Assembly: GCF_900103735.1 (NCBI RefSeq)
Contig: NZ_FMXE01000010.1
Span: 62,001-126,000, forward strand
DNA: 64,000 nucleotides
Direction of reading: 5' to 3'
Origin: Algoriphagus alkaliphilus
Lineage (GTDB): Bacteria; Bacteroidota; Bacteroidia; Cytophagales; Cyclobacteriaceae
Positions 18,801-28,400 of the stretch are shown here, piece by piece. Position 1 is the stretch's first letter. Each line of letters starts with the position of its first letter. Below the pieces are notes generated by a model. That model was given only the letters and a program-made list of their open reading frames with translations. It was not told where the DNA came from and did no database searches. A program made the position numbers and the translations under genes.

Positions 18801-19646
18801 GATGGTCTCTGTTTTGCCCTGATCGATGGTCCAGTCTCCATCCTTGGTAAATGCGGGCCCCAAGCCCAACTGACCGTCCACGCGCCATTTATTGGGATAG
18901 CCTCTGTTTTCTGGATGATCAAAAACTGCTATGTTGGCCCGGTTTTCCCTGCCGTCCACCGTCATGCCCACATTGATCCACATGGAAGGCTGACCTTCTG
19001 CTTGGGCATTTTTTTGTCGGGCCGCATTGATTATTTCCCCGTCAATTCCTTCTTTCCAGGGCATTCGGATGAATAGGCTTCCATAGTCATATTGTCCAAT
19101 CGTCACCTGCGTTTTTGCTTCCCCTTTCCATTCCAGATCCAGGATATATTCCCCGTTCACTTCAGCCAAAGACCAGTTTTGGGTTTCCTCCATCACCGGA
19201 TTTCCAAGGGAATCCAAAAGGTGATATATCGTCTGCCATTTTACCTGTTGACCGCCTTCCTCCACGATATTCAGCGCTACTTTTTTCCAATAGTCGCCCT
19301 GAGGATTGTGAAAGTAATCCCGGCCGTTGACCCGGGTTAGGCCCCAGTAGAGTCCGGTCTGATGTTTATGGTGGCCGGGACTGTATTCGGTCAGCACACC
19401 TTTTCCATCGGGAGCAATAATGGGGTGGATGTAGGGGCGAAAATCATCTTTTGCATTTTGGGTCAGAAGGGGATCTGTTTCTCCCTGCCTATAAACTGAT
19501 ATGGTGCCATCAGCTTCATTTTGGACAAGTGTAAGGAGGGTAGGTTCTGTTGAGATTTCAGCTTGCTTGGGGGCTTTTGGCTTACAGTAGAGAAGAATAC
19601 CTAAAAGACAAAAGAGCGAAAGCCAGGAAATACGTGCTGGATACAT
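15810..19646 (-). CDS. DUF6807 + PVC-type beta-propeller + HEAT + cytochrome c lipoprotein
   Basis: 1278 residues. The N-terminus ends in a lipobox (LFCLLGILLYC), so it is lipid-anchored outside the cytoplasmic membrane. Residues about 35-310 are a DUF6807/PmoA-like domain (SPGHHKHQTGLYWGL). Residues about 330-720 form the PVC-type membrane-bound dehydrogenase propeller (AGYKVNVWASEPMM, then LNSLHWGPDGWLYG and SHRSAHGGARVY). HEAT-like helical repeats fill about 740-1120. Residues about 1145-1278 are the C-terminal heme domain with CGSCH near 1155 and GIIGPDLTGSNR. Such proteins are thought to oxidise sugars or sugar derivatives and pass electrons to cytochromes. The substrate is unknown. It lies 65 bases downstream of the family-A gene, so it may share its transcript. 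Confidence 0.88.
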   Translation of the reverse strand: MYPARISWLSLFCLLGILLYCKPKAPKQAEISTEPTLLTLVQNEADGTISVYRQGETDPLLTQNAKDDFRPYIHPIIAPDGKGVLTEYSPGHHKHQTGLYWGLTRVNGRDYFHNPQGDYWKKVALNIVEEGGQQVKWQTIYHLLDSLGNPVMEETQNWSLAEVNGEYILDLEWKGEAKTQVTIGQYDYGSLFIRMPWKEGIDGEIINAARQKNAQAEGQPSMWINVGMTVDGRENRANIAVFDHPENRGYPNKWRVDGQLGLGPAFTKDGDWTIDQGKTETIKLRLLVHSGDINDVALTEAWGKFSGREGMYSTTELWGLAQQEGRNAKFLTAQEAVDAMTVKAGYKVNVWASEPMMTQPMAFCWDDRGRLWIAENKDYESRGDGFSNSGDSRILILEDTDGDGVADSQKVFMEGLAFPAAIAVGFDGVFIGAPPNLIFVPDKNGDDKADMKDIQILLTGWGIRDRHETLNSLHWGPDGWLYGLQGFATPSKIRKPKGDGDSKLYYHKDPFPEDILEKDGVNINGGVWRYHPVKDRFEVVAHGFSNPWGIDYDAKGQLFMSACVIPHLWHVVPGGIYHRQGGQHFNPFVYEDIKTIANHSHRSAHGGARVYQSDAFPKEEQGRIFMANIHEHGVLSDILIPKGSGFEGKHGDEFMLANNAQWVGFSMEIGPDGGLYVLDWHDADICGQEVLNEETGRIFRIMPEKSLAQNFPGRYSDLNKMTDAQLVALQTNTSDWHARRARGILHKRAVNKKLDTRTNPALKSIFEKDKNPDWRLRAMWTLHQTGGFSEKELINSLSDTEPYIRAWAIQLLCEDMKPSQEALTKFKSMAAKDPSPVVRLYLTAALQRIPTSEKWALAESLIQHAEDNKDHNLPKMLWYGVEPLFAQSADKFLELAPKSKLPFVTQNMGRRAVDGDQIEKLVALIGRGGPNTELLMSGMLSGMEGRTDLKTPANWKAVAEKLQKSGGKQQDLATEISSLFGDKEATQRAFAMLKNKSATRDQRIKALQTLSAQQQKGLPAEIPALLQEPSMRLDVIRSVAAFDNESLGKLLLENYPKFSPTEKLEAMQTLSSRARYGNMLTQEIKSKKIAKSEVPASVARQLLRVVGSGFIEVWGPIEQVPSDKAAYANYRAMLSTSALNSANLKTGKTVFSKSCGSCHKMYGEGGIIGPDLTGSNRTDPEYILMNVLEPSAEIQDDYKMVVINTRDGRTYSGNIISENERQVTIRIVGQDQLIINKSGILSREVTDVSMMPAGLFENLTKEEIVNLMAYLKTNKRVE

Positions 19647-19711
19647 AAGCTTGAGGTTGATTGGGTTGAGGTAGAATATCAGACGAATCGGTATGATAAT
19701 TCCATTCTTAA

Positions 19712-21055
19712 TCAGCAGGAAAGTTTCCGAGGATCGGTAGGACCAATGGGATCACCGCAGGGATTGTTTTTTTCCTTTGCCTCCTGACAGCGCTTGCAAG
19801 CCTGATCGAAGTTGTAAGTTGGACTTGGAGGATTTGGAGTGAAAAAGAGATCCATTTGAGCCAGCGCACATAATGTGAGGGCATCTTTTGGATCCGGAGG
19901 TGTCGGAGCCCCGGTTCCGGTTTCGTTTCCATACCATCTTTTACAGGCTTGTGCCTTGGCGTCTTCGGGTTCCAGATTCGGATTTTCGGTATAGAGTTTC
20001 AGGAAAGTTGCCGCCACTAAATCCTGCGCTTCATATTGCCTGATATCAGGAATCTGCGATGGGTCTTTGGTGCATTTTCCGGTCACTCCGGCAGCAATCA
20101 TGTGATTCCCGATGAAATAAGGTGTTTCACGCTTGGAATCAGGAAAGACTCTAAACTTACCTGTCTGCATCACATCGACCAGTGGAATGGAGTAGGGGAC
20201 ACCACTTTGTTCACCTGTATCAGTAGGTAAGATATCAGTGTAGGCCGTCCTAAACCAACCCGGAGCCTGTGGATCATAGAGCGGTGAGCCGCAAATCAAA
20301 AGTGGCAAAGTGTATTTGCTGTCTTCGGGCCATCCCGGAGGGCTCAGGTAAAGTTCCAACATGGATTTGATATAATCCCGGTCTCTTGGCCCGTCAAAGA
20401 ATGCAGAAGCCATCATGATCGGCATGTAGTCATTTGGATATTCACTTTCGCCCGAACCCGGGGCAGCCACCGGATTGACATCGATGAAGGTTTTGTAAAG
20501 ATCGACTTCATCAGCCGGGACTCCGGCCGCGGATAGCATCCTTCCCCAACGCTGCATCGTCATGGCGTTTTCAAAAGTGCCTGCCTGTAGCACTGCCCAA
20601 GGTGGATAATGAAGTAAAAGCAATCCTTTTTGCCCGATCACATTTAGTCCCAAGGGTGGAAAAAGCGTCCACTTGGAGGTGCCGTCATTTGGATTTTTAT
20701 TGACGGAGTAGTTGTTCATGGGATTCCAAACGCCAAAGCGTTCCATCAATTTCTTGCCTCGAATGGCTTTTTGTGAATTGGAAGCATCGAATATCCGGAA
20801 ATGGCGATTTCCAAATGTCTTTAAAACTTCCAATGATGCCGTACCGCTGAGTTCGATGATGTATTCTCCATTTTCTTTTTTGACATTCACCTGATCGATG
20901 CCGCTGATCCTGTCGGCTGCCAGGGAGTTTTTGGTGTAATGGGCAATGACATCAGCCCTGGTTTTAAAATTCAGGTCTTTATTGGCGAATTTTGCCGCAG
21001 GAAAAAGCTCATTCAGTGCCCGGACAGGCCCGAGAGAATACCGATAAGTGGTCAT
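19712..21055 (-). CDS. unrecognised protein, family A (paralogue of 32443-33468), Cys-rich C-terminus
   Basis: About 447 residues from ATG 21055 (MTTYRYSLGPVRALNELFP). This start overlaps the stop of the upstream HAD gene as ATGA; a longer in-frame start at 21094 would lie deep inside that gene. I do not recognise the family. The middle aligns by eye with the protein at 32443-33468: GLNVIGQ..LLLHYPPW, then RWGRMLSAAGVPADEVDLY, NPVAAPGSG and LLICGSPLYD. The last 60 residues are specific to this copy and rich in Cys and Pro (CALAQ, CKRCQEA, CGDP, final KLSC). There is no signal peptide or membrane segment. Its place in a glutathione-gene operon hints at thiol-linked chemistry, which is only inference. 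Confidence 0.7.
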   Translation of the reverse strand: MTTYRYSLGPVRALNELFPAAKFANKDLNFKTRADVIAHYTKNSLAADRISGIDQVNVKKENGEYIIELSGTASLEVLKTFGNRHFRIFDASNSQKAIRGKKLMERFGVWNPMNNYSVNKNPNDGTSKWTLFPPLGLNVIGQKGLLLLHYPPWAVLQAGTFENAMTMQRWGRMLSAAGVPADEVDLYKTFIDVNPVAAPGSGESEYPNDYMPIMMASAFFDGPRDRDYIKSMLELYLSPPGWPEDSKYTLPLLICGSPLYDPQAPGWFRTAYTDILPTDTGEQSGVPYSIPLVDVMQTGKFRVFPDSKRETPYFIGNHMIAAGVTGKCTKDPSQIPDIRQYEAQDLVAATFLKLYTENPNLEPEDAKAQACKRWYGNETGTGAPTPPDPKDALTLCALAQMDLFFTPNPPSPTYNFDQACKRCQEAKEKNNPCGDPIGPTDPRKLSC

Positions 21056-21825
21056 GGTTTTTGGGATGAATAGTTGCTTGCAGGTGTCTGCCAATCTGAA
21101 AAGTCAGAAATCACATTCAGTCCCTCAGTACTGACTTTATCATTGGGATTCCAGGTGGTTTTCACCCAAAAGTTCAATGCATTTGGATAATGTTGGTTGA
21201 ATAAAACTGAGTTTCCAGGCTCATTGTCAAAGGTCGCCACAACAGTACCCTTTAAGGAGTTGATCTCAGCCAAAGCTTCAGATTTGTAATCTACATCGGT
21301 TTGGGTTTTCTCTTTTTTCAATTTCAATTCGCAACGCCCTTTCCAAAATGGGAATCCTCTATTGGTAAAATCCAGAGCAGTTCCCAGTCCCATCCCGTTT
21401 TTCAGCCCGGGATCTCCGATATGTCGACCGGTGAGGTAGAATATCATCGCTCCGGCATCATGGCAGGCATTTGCAAAGTCAACTGCGCCGGGATTTGGCA
21501 AATCAAGTGAAGCATAGTCATCGGTGAAAAAAGTATTGCCCCAATAGGCAATGAAAGGGGCGATTGAGGCAGAATTAGCATCTAATCCGGCTTGGGTAAG
21601 TGCAAACTTCACACTCCAATTCATGTCGGAGAGGCTCAGCTTGGCAGCTACTTTTGCAAAATCAGGAAATTGATCGCTCTGGTCCGCGGCAAAATTCTGA
21701 ATAATGGTCAAGTTTCTGCGGGCAGTTGAGAACAGCGTGTCGTCCAAGTCAAAAACCACAATCGGCAGCAGGTTTTCTGATTTGATGGCAGGAATGACTT
21801 TTTGAAGTGGGGAAAAATCTGTCAT
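21052..21825 (-). CDS. HAD-superfamily phosphatase-like protein
   Basis: 257 residues of haloacid-dehalogenase type. Motif I is VVFDLDDTLFST with both nucleophile and acid Asp. MIFYLTGRHI fits motif II (Thr). A Lys-rich segment (KLKKEKTQ) and TVVATFDNEPGNS supply motifs III and IV. The layout resembles class-B/C acid phosphatase relatives, but there is no signal peptide, so it is probably cytoplasmic. The stop overlaps the start of the family-A gene by four bases (ATGA), so translation of the two is probably coupled. It follows the glutamate-cysteine ligase gene by 59 bases. The substrate is unknown. Confidence 0.8.
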   Translation of the reverse strand: MTDFSPLQKVIPAIKSENLLPIVVFDLDDTLFSTARRNLTIIQNFAADQSDQFPDFAKVAAKLSLSDMNWSVKFALTQAGLDANSASIAPFIAYWGNTFFTDDYASLDLPNPGAVDFANACHDAGAMIFYLTGRHIGDPGLKNGMGLGTALDFTNRGFPFWKGRCELKLKKEKTQTDVDYKSEALAEINSLKGTVVATFDNEPGNSVLFNQHYPNALNFWVKTTWNPNDKVSTEGLNVISDFSDWQTPASNYSSQKP

Positions 21826-21884
21826 GTAAGATTTGTTGGGTTAAAAATATGTGAATAGAATAATCCAGAAGTTAGAATAATGGA

Positions 21885-23264
21885 TCAATAAATCAATGAT
21901 TTACCTTCTAAAAATCTTGCAACCGTCGCTTCAGCAACAGATTTTCGTTGTGAGGTGAAGGTGTTGTAATAATTTTCCAAATTTAATTTTGAATCCTTGC
22001 AGGCAAATTCCTCCTCGAATCCAGCCATCCCGTCCAAAGCCAGCTTCATCAACTTACCGGATATTCCAAAGATCTCATTGGATTCAAATCCGAAGGATGA
22101 TTTCTCCCAAATTGCGTTGATTTCTTTCTGAAAGGGCAAAAGCAACTCCAATACTTTTTCCAAGGAATCATTGGAATAGAGAAGACCTGTATAAAAAAAT
22201 GCAGGTACCAATTGCCATTCCCGGGGTAATGCATCTGCCGTTCTGATTTCCAAAAATCCTTTAATTCTCACTTCAGGATAAAGTAAGGATAGATGATTTT
22301 CCAAGTCGTCCCATGATGGAGAAAGTCCCGCAATAGGATTTTTTAACCAATAGTCAAAAGTGAAATCAACCGGGAAAACACGATCTCCCAAGGCCCTGAT
22401 ATGAAGGATTGGGGCCTTCATGGCAAAATCCAGATATGTTTCTATTAACTGACTTTTTTCGGGTAGTCCATCAAAGGGTTCAAGCCCTCTTACCCCTGTT
22501 CTTGAGGAATCAAGTTGTTGCCACAGATAGCTTCGATGTGATTTCCGAGTGGTAATTTTCCCTTCCAAAATCCCTGAATTGGCGAAAATTGCCGTGGCAA
22601 ACGGTGCCAAAAGATTTGCCGCCACAATCCGTTTAACTTGGGTTGATTCAGCCAATCCCAGGTCTAGATTGACATGAAGCGAACAAGTCTGCCGCATCAT
22701 TTGAACACCATATGGACCCAATCGGGAAAAGTATTCTTGCAATGCCCGGTACCGGGGCTTGTCTAATTGAAGTCCGATTTGTGTGAGATCAAACCATGGA
22801 TTTGTGCCCAATTGGGAAAAGTATATCTGATGTTCGCTTGTAATACGGTCTAAAATATCCTGTTGAAGTCTGAGCTGAGCGATCAACTCCGGCAGGGTTT
22901 TACAGGGAGAGGTGGCAATTTCCAGTTGTCCTCCCGGCTCATATTGAAACAAACTTCCGTTCGGGAATCTGATTGGAGCAAGACTTCCATTGTTGCTAAA
23001 ATCAACTTTTCCATCCATCAAGGCGGAGGCTTTTTCCAGTTCTTGATGCAAGGATAATTTCTCACCTTTCAGCGGGATTGGAATAGCTTTAGTTTTTTCA
23101 TAGTCTGTAAACCGAACAGGGAAAGCTTCCAGTTCAACGCCTATTTTGTCCGAATTTTTTTGAGACGCACCCGAATCAGTCTTAGGTTCAAAAAGAGTTT
23201 GCGCGAGAAAATTTCGACATCCATCGAGCGTAAGTTTTTCAATTTTCATTGGTTCAGATGACAA
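21885..23264 (-). CDS. glutamate-cysteine ligase, GCS2 family
   Basis: 459 residues resembling the plant/alphaproteobacterial GCS2 type (also EgtA-like), which joins Glu and Cys with ATP to give gamma-glutamylcysteine. Visible blocks include IGVELEAFPV near residue 43, FQYEPGGQLEIATSP near 105 and MMRQTCSLHVNLDLG near 190, the last two being family signatures. The C-terminal half contains LEIRTADALPREWQLVPAFF. No signal peptide. It starts 12 bases after the DNase II stop, and gshB is the next gene upstream, so the two-step glutathione pathway is encoded together. Glutathione synthesis is not universal in Bacteroidota, and transfer from another phylum is possible. Confidence 0.87.
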   Translation of the reverse strand: MSSEPMKIEKLTLDGCRNFLAQTLFEPKTDSGASQKNSDKIGVELEAFPVRFTDYEKTKAIPIPLKGEKLSLHQELEKASALMDGKVDFSNNGSLAPIRFPNGSLFQYEPGGQLEIATSPCKTLPELIAQLRLQQDILDRITSEHQIYFSQLGTNPWFDLTQIGLQLDKPRYRALQEYFSRLGPYGVQMMRQTCSLHVNLDLGLAESTQVKRIVAANLLAPFATAIFANSGILEGKITTRKSHRSYLWQQLDSSRTGVRGLEPFDGLPEKSQLIETYLDFAMKAPILHIRALGDRVFPVDFTFDYWLKNPIAGLSPSWDDLENHLSLLYPEVRIKGFLEIRTADALPREWQLVPAFFYTGLLYSNDSLEKVLELLLPFQKEINAIWEKSSFGFESNEIFGISGKLMKLALDGMAGFEEEFACKDSKLNLENYYNTFTSQRKSVAEATVARFLEGKSLIY

Positions 23265-23276
23265 AAAAGTATTCAG

Positions 23277-24347
23277 TTAGGATAGGTCTTTGTGAGGATT
23301 GGATTCAATATTTTTTTCAACAATCTGGATTTGATCAAGGAAATTCCAAAGGTCGGGATCCCGAAAAGCCAAACCGCCTCCGCCTCGGTTGGCTTGGCTG
23401 AGTTGTCGGTTGATGTCGGATACGATGATGTATCCCGGTTCGATACTAGGAGTAATTCCCCATTTCGCATGATCTTTTTCGAATGCCCAAGAAAATCCTG
23501 TCAGTCCGATTTTGCTGAGATCCACATCCACAATGTCCTCTGTAATATCCTGTACTTCGGAATCCAAATCACCGAATACTATTCCTCTCCGCCAGGATTC
23601 CACATCGATGTCACACTTAAGCGTAGGGCCAACCAGATCCTTCCAGAAGTCCCTGCCGACTTTACTTCCCTTTGGAGCTTTGCTCCATCTCCTGTTTTTG
23701 GCTATCAAGTTAAACTCGATTCCATTGTGAGTATTAAATTGAAAATGAACAGGTTGAATGGGTTTATCTATAGTTTCACTTTTCGCGAATTTGGAGAGAT
23801 TTTCATCAGGATCTGTCTCCGGTAGGTGGCTCGCATAGACTTGTGCCTCATGCTGGGAATGCAAAATTCCGGCAATCTGATTTGCAGTGTCATAATCCTT
23901 TAAGCTTACACAAAGATAGGTTTGTCCAAATTTCCGTTCGTAATCTGGAAGAACGGTAGCACCCGGAATAGGGAATCTTGGCGTAGAATGAAGCAAATAA
24001 AATCCACTGTTGGATTTTTTGGAAAAGGCTAAAATTCCTTTGGTATGTCCCATGGATCCTTTGTTTTTGGGCTTAGGATTTCCCGGAGTTGGGGGGATTT
24101 CGTCGTTCCAGATAATATATCCGTAGCCTGAATCGGGGGAAAAAATTTGCTCCAAAGTCAAACCCAAGGCTGACTCGGGATGATCCATTGAAATAGGAGA
24201 AAGCTTCAATCCGTTTTCGGGAAGCGAATCTGAGTACAAAAATTCAAAACCGGTGCTGTTCTTATGGGGTCCGATTTTGATGGGTAATTTGTAAATAAAC
24301 CACCAATCTACGACCTGAGCTGTTTGGTTGCTTAAGGGCGAAATCAT
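23277..24347 (-). CDS. deoxyribonuclease II family protein
   Basis: 356 residues with the full DNase II signature set. The N-terminus has VVDWWFIYKLP, and GHTKGILAF precedes GFYLLHSTPRFP, the first catalytic HxK-type half. KDHAKWGI near residue 305 is the second. In animals DNase II is an acid endonuclease with a phospholipase D-like pseudo-dimer fold that leaves 3'-phosphate ends. Here no signal peptide is visible (MISPLSNQTAQVVDWW), so the protein may act in the cytoplasm or be exported by another route. Its start codon overlaps the gshB stop (ATGA) and the GCS2 gene follows by 12 bases, placing a nuclease inside the glutathione operon. Confidence 0.85.
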   Translation of the reverse strand: MISPLSNQTAQVVDWWFIYKLPIKIGPHKNSTGFEFLYSDSLPENGLKLSPISMDHPESALGLTLEQIFSPDSGYGYIIWNDEIPPTPGNPKPKNKGSMGHTKGILAFSKKSNSGFYLLHSTPRFPIPGATVLPDYERKFGQTYLCVSLKDYDTANQIAGILHSQHEAQVYASHLPETDPDENLSKFAKSETIDKPIQPVHFQFNTHNGIEFNLIAKNRRWSKAPKGSKVGRDFWKDLVGPTLKCDIDVESWRRGIVFGDLDSEVQDITEDIVDVDLSKIGLTGFSWAFEKDHAKWGITPSIEPGYIIVSDINRQLSQANRGGGGLAFRDPDLWNFLDQIQIVEKNIESNPHKDLS

Positions 24348-25315
24348 GGTTTATTTTTCTGGGTGGAAAGCTTGTTTTCAAGTGCCTCAAAAAATTTTGC
24401 GCCAATGTTGATGTGGAAAATTTTGCCGATTTCTTTGATTCCGGTAGGGCTGGTCACATTGATTTCCGTCAGGTAATCTCCGATTACATCGATTCCGACG
24501 AAAAACAAGCCCCGCTGTTTTAGTTCCGGGCCAATTTGAGCGCATATCCATTTATCACGTTCAGTCAATTCAAATCCTTCTGCGGTGGCTCCGACGGCTA
24601 GATTTCCGCGATGATCACCTGCTCCCGGGATTCGTGCAATGCCATATTCCACGGCCTCTCCGTCGATTAATATGATTCGCTTGTCGCCTTTAGTCGAGAT
24701 TTCAGGAATATAGGCTTGTGCCTGTATGTAGCAGGTTTCCCGTTGGGTCAATTCTTCGATGATGACATTGGTATTCGGGTCTCCTTCTACAATCACAAAA
24801 ATTGACTGTCCCCCCATTTTAGCGGTGGGTTTTACGACGATTTTGTGATGAGTTTGGAGAAAATCTTTAATGGCCGATTTAGAACGTGTCAATAGGCTGG
24901 CAGGGCAGCATTGAGGAAACCAAGCTGTGAAAACCTTCTCATTGACATCGCGGAGTGACTGGGCCCGATTGAGGACCATTACGCCTTCGGATTCGGCACG
25001 TTCGAGAATATAGGTTGCCATGATGTATTCAATGTCAAAAGGAGGATCCTTTCGCATCATGATGGCATCCAATTCTGAAAGACTGCCGTAGGTTTCAACT
25101 CCGATTTCATACCAATGATGCGGGTCGTCAAAGACTTTGACCTGACGCATCCTTGCTTCTGCACAACCGCTTCTTAGAAATAGGTCTTTCATCTCAAGAT
25201 AAACCAAGTCCCAGCCTCTTGCCTGTGCTTCGATCATGAGTGCAAGTGAAGTGTCTTTTTTTGGATTGATGGATTCGATGGGATCCATTACTACGCCTAG
25301 TCGAAAAGCCTTCAT
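24344..25315 (-). CDS. gshB: glutathione synthase
   Basis: 323 residues, the usual length of proteobacterial-type GshB, an ATP-grasp ligase that adds Gly to gamma-glutamylcysteine. Evidence includes the N-terminal GVVMDPIESINPKKDTSLAL, RKDPPFDIEYI, the ATP-grasp block VVKPTAKMGGQSIFV, GDKRIILIDGE and the metal-binding EINVTSPTGIKEI. The start ATG at 25315 is the first in frame. It is the first gene of a minus-strand run gshB, DNase II, GCS2, HAD and family A with overlaps or short gaps, so a single operon is likely. The 130 bases upstream separate it from the kinase/cyclase gene. Confidence 0.93.
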   Translation of the reverse strand: MKAFRLGVVMDPIESINPKKDTSLALMIEAQARGWDLVYLEMKDLFLRSGCAEARMRQVKVFDDPHHWYEIGVETYGSLSELDAIMMRKDPPFDIEYIMATYILERAESEGVMVLNRAQSLRDVNEKVFTAWFPQCCPASLLTRSKSAIKDFLQTHHKIVVKPTAKMGGQSIFVIVEGDPNTNVIIEELTQRETCYIQAQAYIPEISTKGDKRIILIDGEAVEYGIARIPGAGDHRGNLAVGATAEGFELTERDKWICAQIGPELKQRGLFFVGIDVIGDYLTEINVTSPTGIKEIGKIFHINIGAKFFEALENKLSTQKNKP

Positions 25316-25444
25316 GAAATTGTTTCCATTTTGTTGCGAGAAAAAAAATCCATTTATCGTGGTCCTTTATTGAGTGGTTATAAAAGCTGTGCCTATACCC
25401 GTATCTATTTTCTTTTAATGTAAGAAAAATAGGTCACTGTGAAA

Positions 25445-28400
25445 CTATTTGGAAAAGAGGCTTTCATACCCCATCCAATCTTCCGGTGGAGGGTTTTCGA
25501 GATATCGTTGAGACCGATTGATGAAAATTTCAAACACCGGATCCTCTGCATCTTGGAGCGTTCCTTTTGAAAAAATTTCAAAGGCTAAGGCAAAGTCCCT
25601 GCCGAAATAGGCATTCATGCCGGCATGGAGTAGGCCTTTTGTCGCTTCTTTGATTTCTTTCCGTTCCGGGCTTTCTGCGTCGATTACCTCGTAGAGGCTT
25701 ACCGCCTGTGCTTTTCCTTTTACCGCTACTCGGTCCACCATTCGGATGGAAAACTGATCAGGATCTCCCAAAGATTGAAAGGTATTTTCCCCGATCAGAA
25801 ACTGGGCACCATAGACTTTGGTGAGTTGCTCGATCCTGGAGGCCAGGTTGACGGTATCTCCCAACACAGAACATTGCATCCGGTCGTATGCCCCCATCGT
25901 CCCCAAGACCAAAGGGCCAGTATTGACTCCGATACCCATTTTCAGGATTGGACGGCCCTTGAACTCGGATTCCAGGTTGAATTTCCGAAGTGCTGCAGCC
26001 ATGTTGACTCCGGCCTCTACAGCCTGCTGTGCAGGAACAGCAAAAAGTGCCAAAAACTCATCTCCTGAATAAGAGTCAATAAATCCGCCTGACTCTGAAA
26101 TGTGTTTCCCGAGGTGGTTGAAGTATTCATTAAGTAGCTCAATCACAGATTGCGGGGTGAGTAACTCTACCAAAGGAGTGAAATTCCGAATGTCAGAGAA
26201 GAGGACTGACATATCCATGGAGACCGATTCTCCCAGTTTAACTTTGGCAATGTCATTATGTCCCAGGTGTTTCAGAAATTGAATAGGAACAAAATGCTGC
26301 TGTGCTTTCAGGAGTTTTTCCTGCTGTTCGTAGATTCGGGCATTTTCGATGGAAATGGCTGCTTGGGCAGCCAGCAATTTGATTACTTTGACCCGATCCT
26401 CTGTAAAAGCACTGTGCGTCAGGTTATTTTCCAGATAGACTGCTACATTTCCCTGATTATGTGTGGAAAGTGGCACACACATCATTGAAAGTGGCTTTTG
26501 ATGAATGATGTAAGGATCTGAGGAAAAGGAGTTCTGTTCACGGGCATTCCCGATCACAATCGGCTTATTGGTTCGCAATGCCGTGTTGATCAGGGATGCG
26601 GGAATTAAGGATGGATCTGCCTTTCCAGCGACTTGGACAGGAATAACTTCTTCTGGATGATCCGCATCGTTTTGTGCCAGTACAACCAAAGTTCCATCCT
26701 TCTGTTCGACCAAGAATCCTTTTTTGGCCCCTGCATTTTCAATTAGGATTTGCAAAGTTGCTTTCAGTAGCTTTCCCAGCACCAACTCTCCGGAAATCAT
26801 CTGAGAAGCTCGAAAAACGGAGCTCATATCCAAGAAATCTGCATTGAGCGTATCAGAACCCATGGTTCCTGGCGCGCTTAAATTTTGCCGGGACAAAGAG
26901 GAGCTGTTGTATTGTGAAGAAGTCCTGAAAACCTGATATTTTTTCTCCATCTCCTGGGTTTTTCTGTAAGCTCCCCATCGATAGTAGAGGTAGTGGGAGG
27001 CAAGCAGGTACCCTTCGGAAGCTTTAGGCAAAGTTTTTCGTATCAGAAACTGGGCAGTCAGTTCGTTTGCCAAAGCTTCGTCTCTTATAAATCCATTTTT
27101 ATTGGCATGTTGGATGGATTGTTCATACAGATTCAAGGCCTCGCTGATTCTGCCTGCATGGCCGCTAAGTTCGGCCTCCATAAGTAATCGCAGGTGTTCG
27201 AAGTTTTCAGGGCAAGTTTTGGCCCATTTGGCCATTTTCTCCAGTCCTTGGTGCAAGATTAAAACTACCGACTCTTGTTCTTCCAATTCCAGATTGGAAA
27301 GCAGCATCGATCTGACTAAAAATGCGACGATTTGAAATCTTACGGATTGGGGCAATGACATCACGGATGCCATCAATTTTTCCTGTTCTTTAATATGAGG
27401 CATTGCCCCTGCAGGATCATTGTAAAATAGGTGAATTTCTGCTTTATAGATGTGGTAATTAGCGATTCCGGTCATGAAATGCCGCTCCAACATCCCGCTC
27501 ACACACTCCATTTCGTCAAAATTCTCATCAGTCAATGTGAATTGACTTTTGGTCAGTCCCTGGAAGTTTTGCTGCATTTGCAGAAAGAGTGTGCCGGAAT
27601 CATAGGAGTCCTGATACTCACATTCTTTTACAATGACGAGTAGTTTTCGCTGTTCCCGGGAGGCAGTTTCCAAATCAAGGGTCGGATCCCAGATGATACA
27701 ATCCTGCGCACTGTAAGCCAAATACAATAAGTCACCGGATTGGTAACCGGCTTTGATGCCTCGTTGAAACCAAGTCGTCATACTGGACCAGTGATTGCTC
27801 CAGTGATGGACAAACATGGTGTAGACATAGATGATTCTAGACCTAAGGGAAATGTCGTCAAACTTTTCAATCAGATTCACAGCCAGTTTACCGTATTTAT
27901 AGCCTTCAGCGGGATCTTCAAAATACCCCGATAGGAGCATGGCATAGCCTGCATAAGCAAAGGCCGTCTCGGGACTGTTGCCGTATTTTAATGCGATATT
28001 GACAGATTTCAACACCAGGTATGGAAACATTCTACCGGTTCCTGAAAGGAAAGCTGCCGGAAAAATTTCCATCAGAAGTTGACTGGCAATTTTCGCTTTT
28101 TCGTCAGTGATTTCAGGATTGTTGATGAGGTCAGCGACTTCTTTTCCGTTGAGGTTTTCAGTGACAAGCTGGACTTCCTCGGCGACATTTTTGGAGTCGG
28201 GAACTTGGATAAAATTGAACCCCAGAATGGCAAGTCCCTGATAGGCGGCTTTTATAGATTCGGGAAGTTTACCGATAGTGGCGTACTGACGCGTTCTTGC
28301 TGCCAAGACCAACCCTTTTTCAACAGGTGTTTTTGCATTTTTGAGCATGACTTCGGTCCAGTCATCCGCATTTTTCCAATCTCCGGTCAGGTAATAGCAG

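Noticed and set aside
21056..21094. Upstream extension of the family-A protein to 21094
   Set aside because: It would overlap the HAD gene by 43 bases; the ATG at 21055 gives the standard ATGA coupling.
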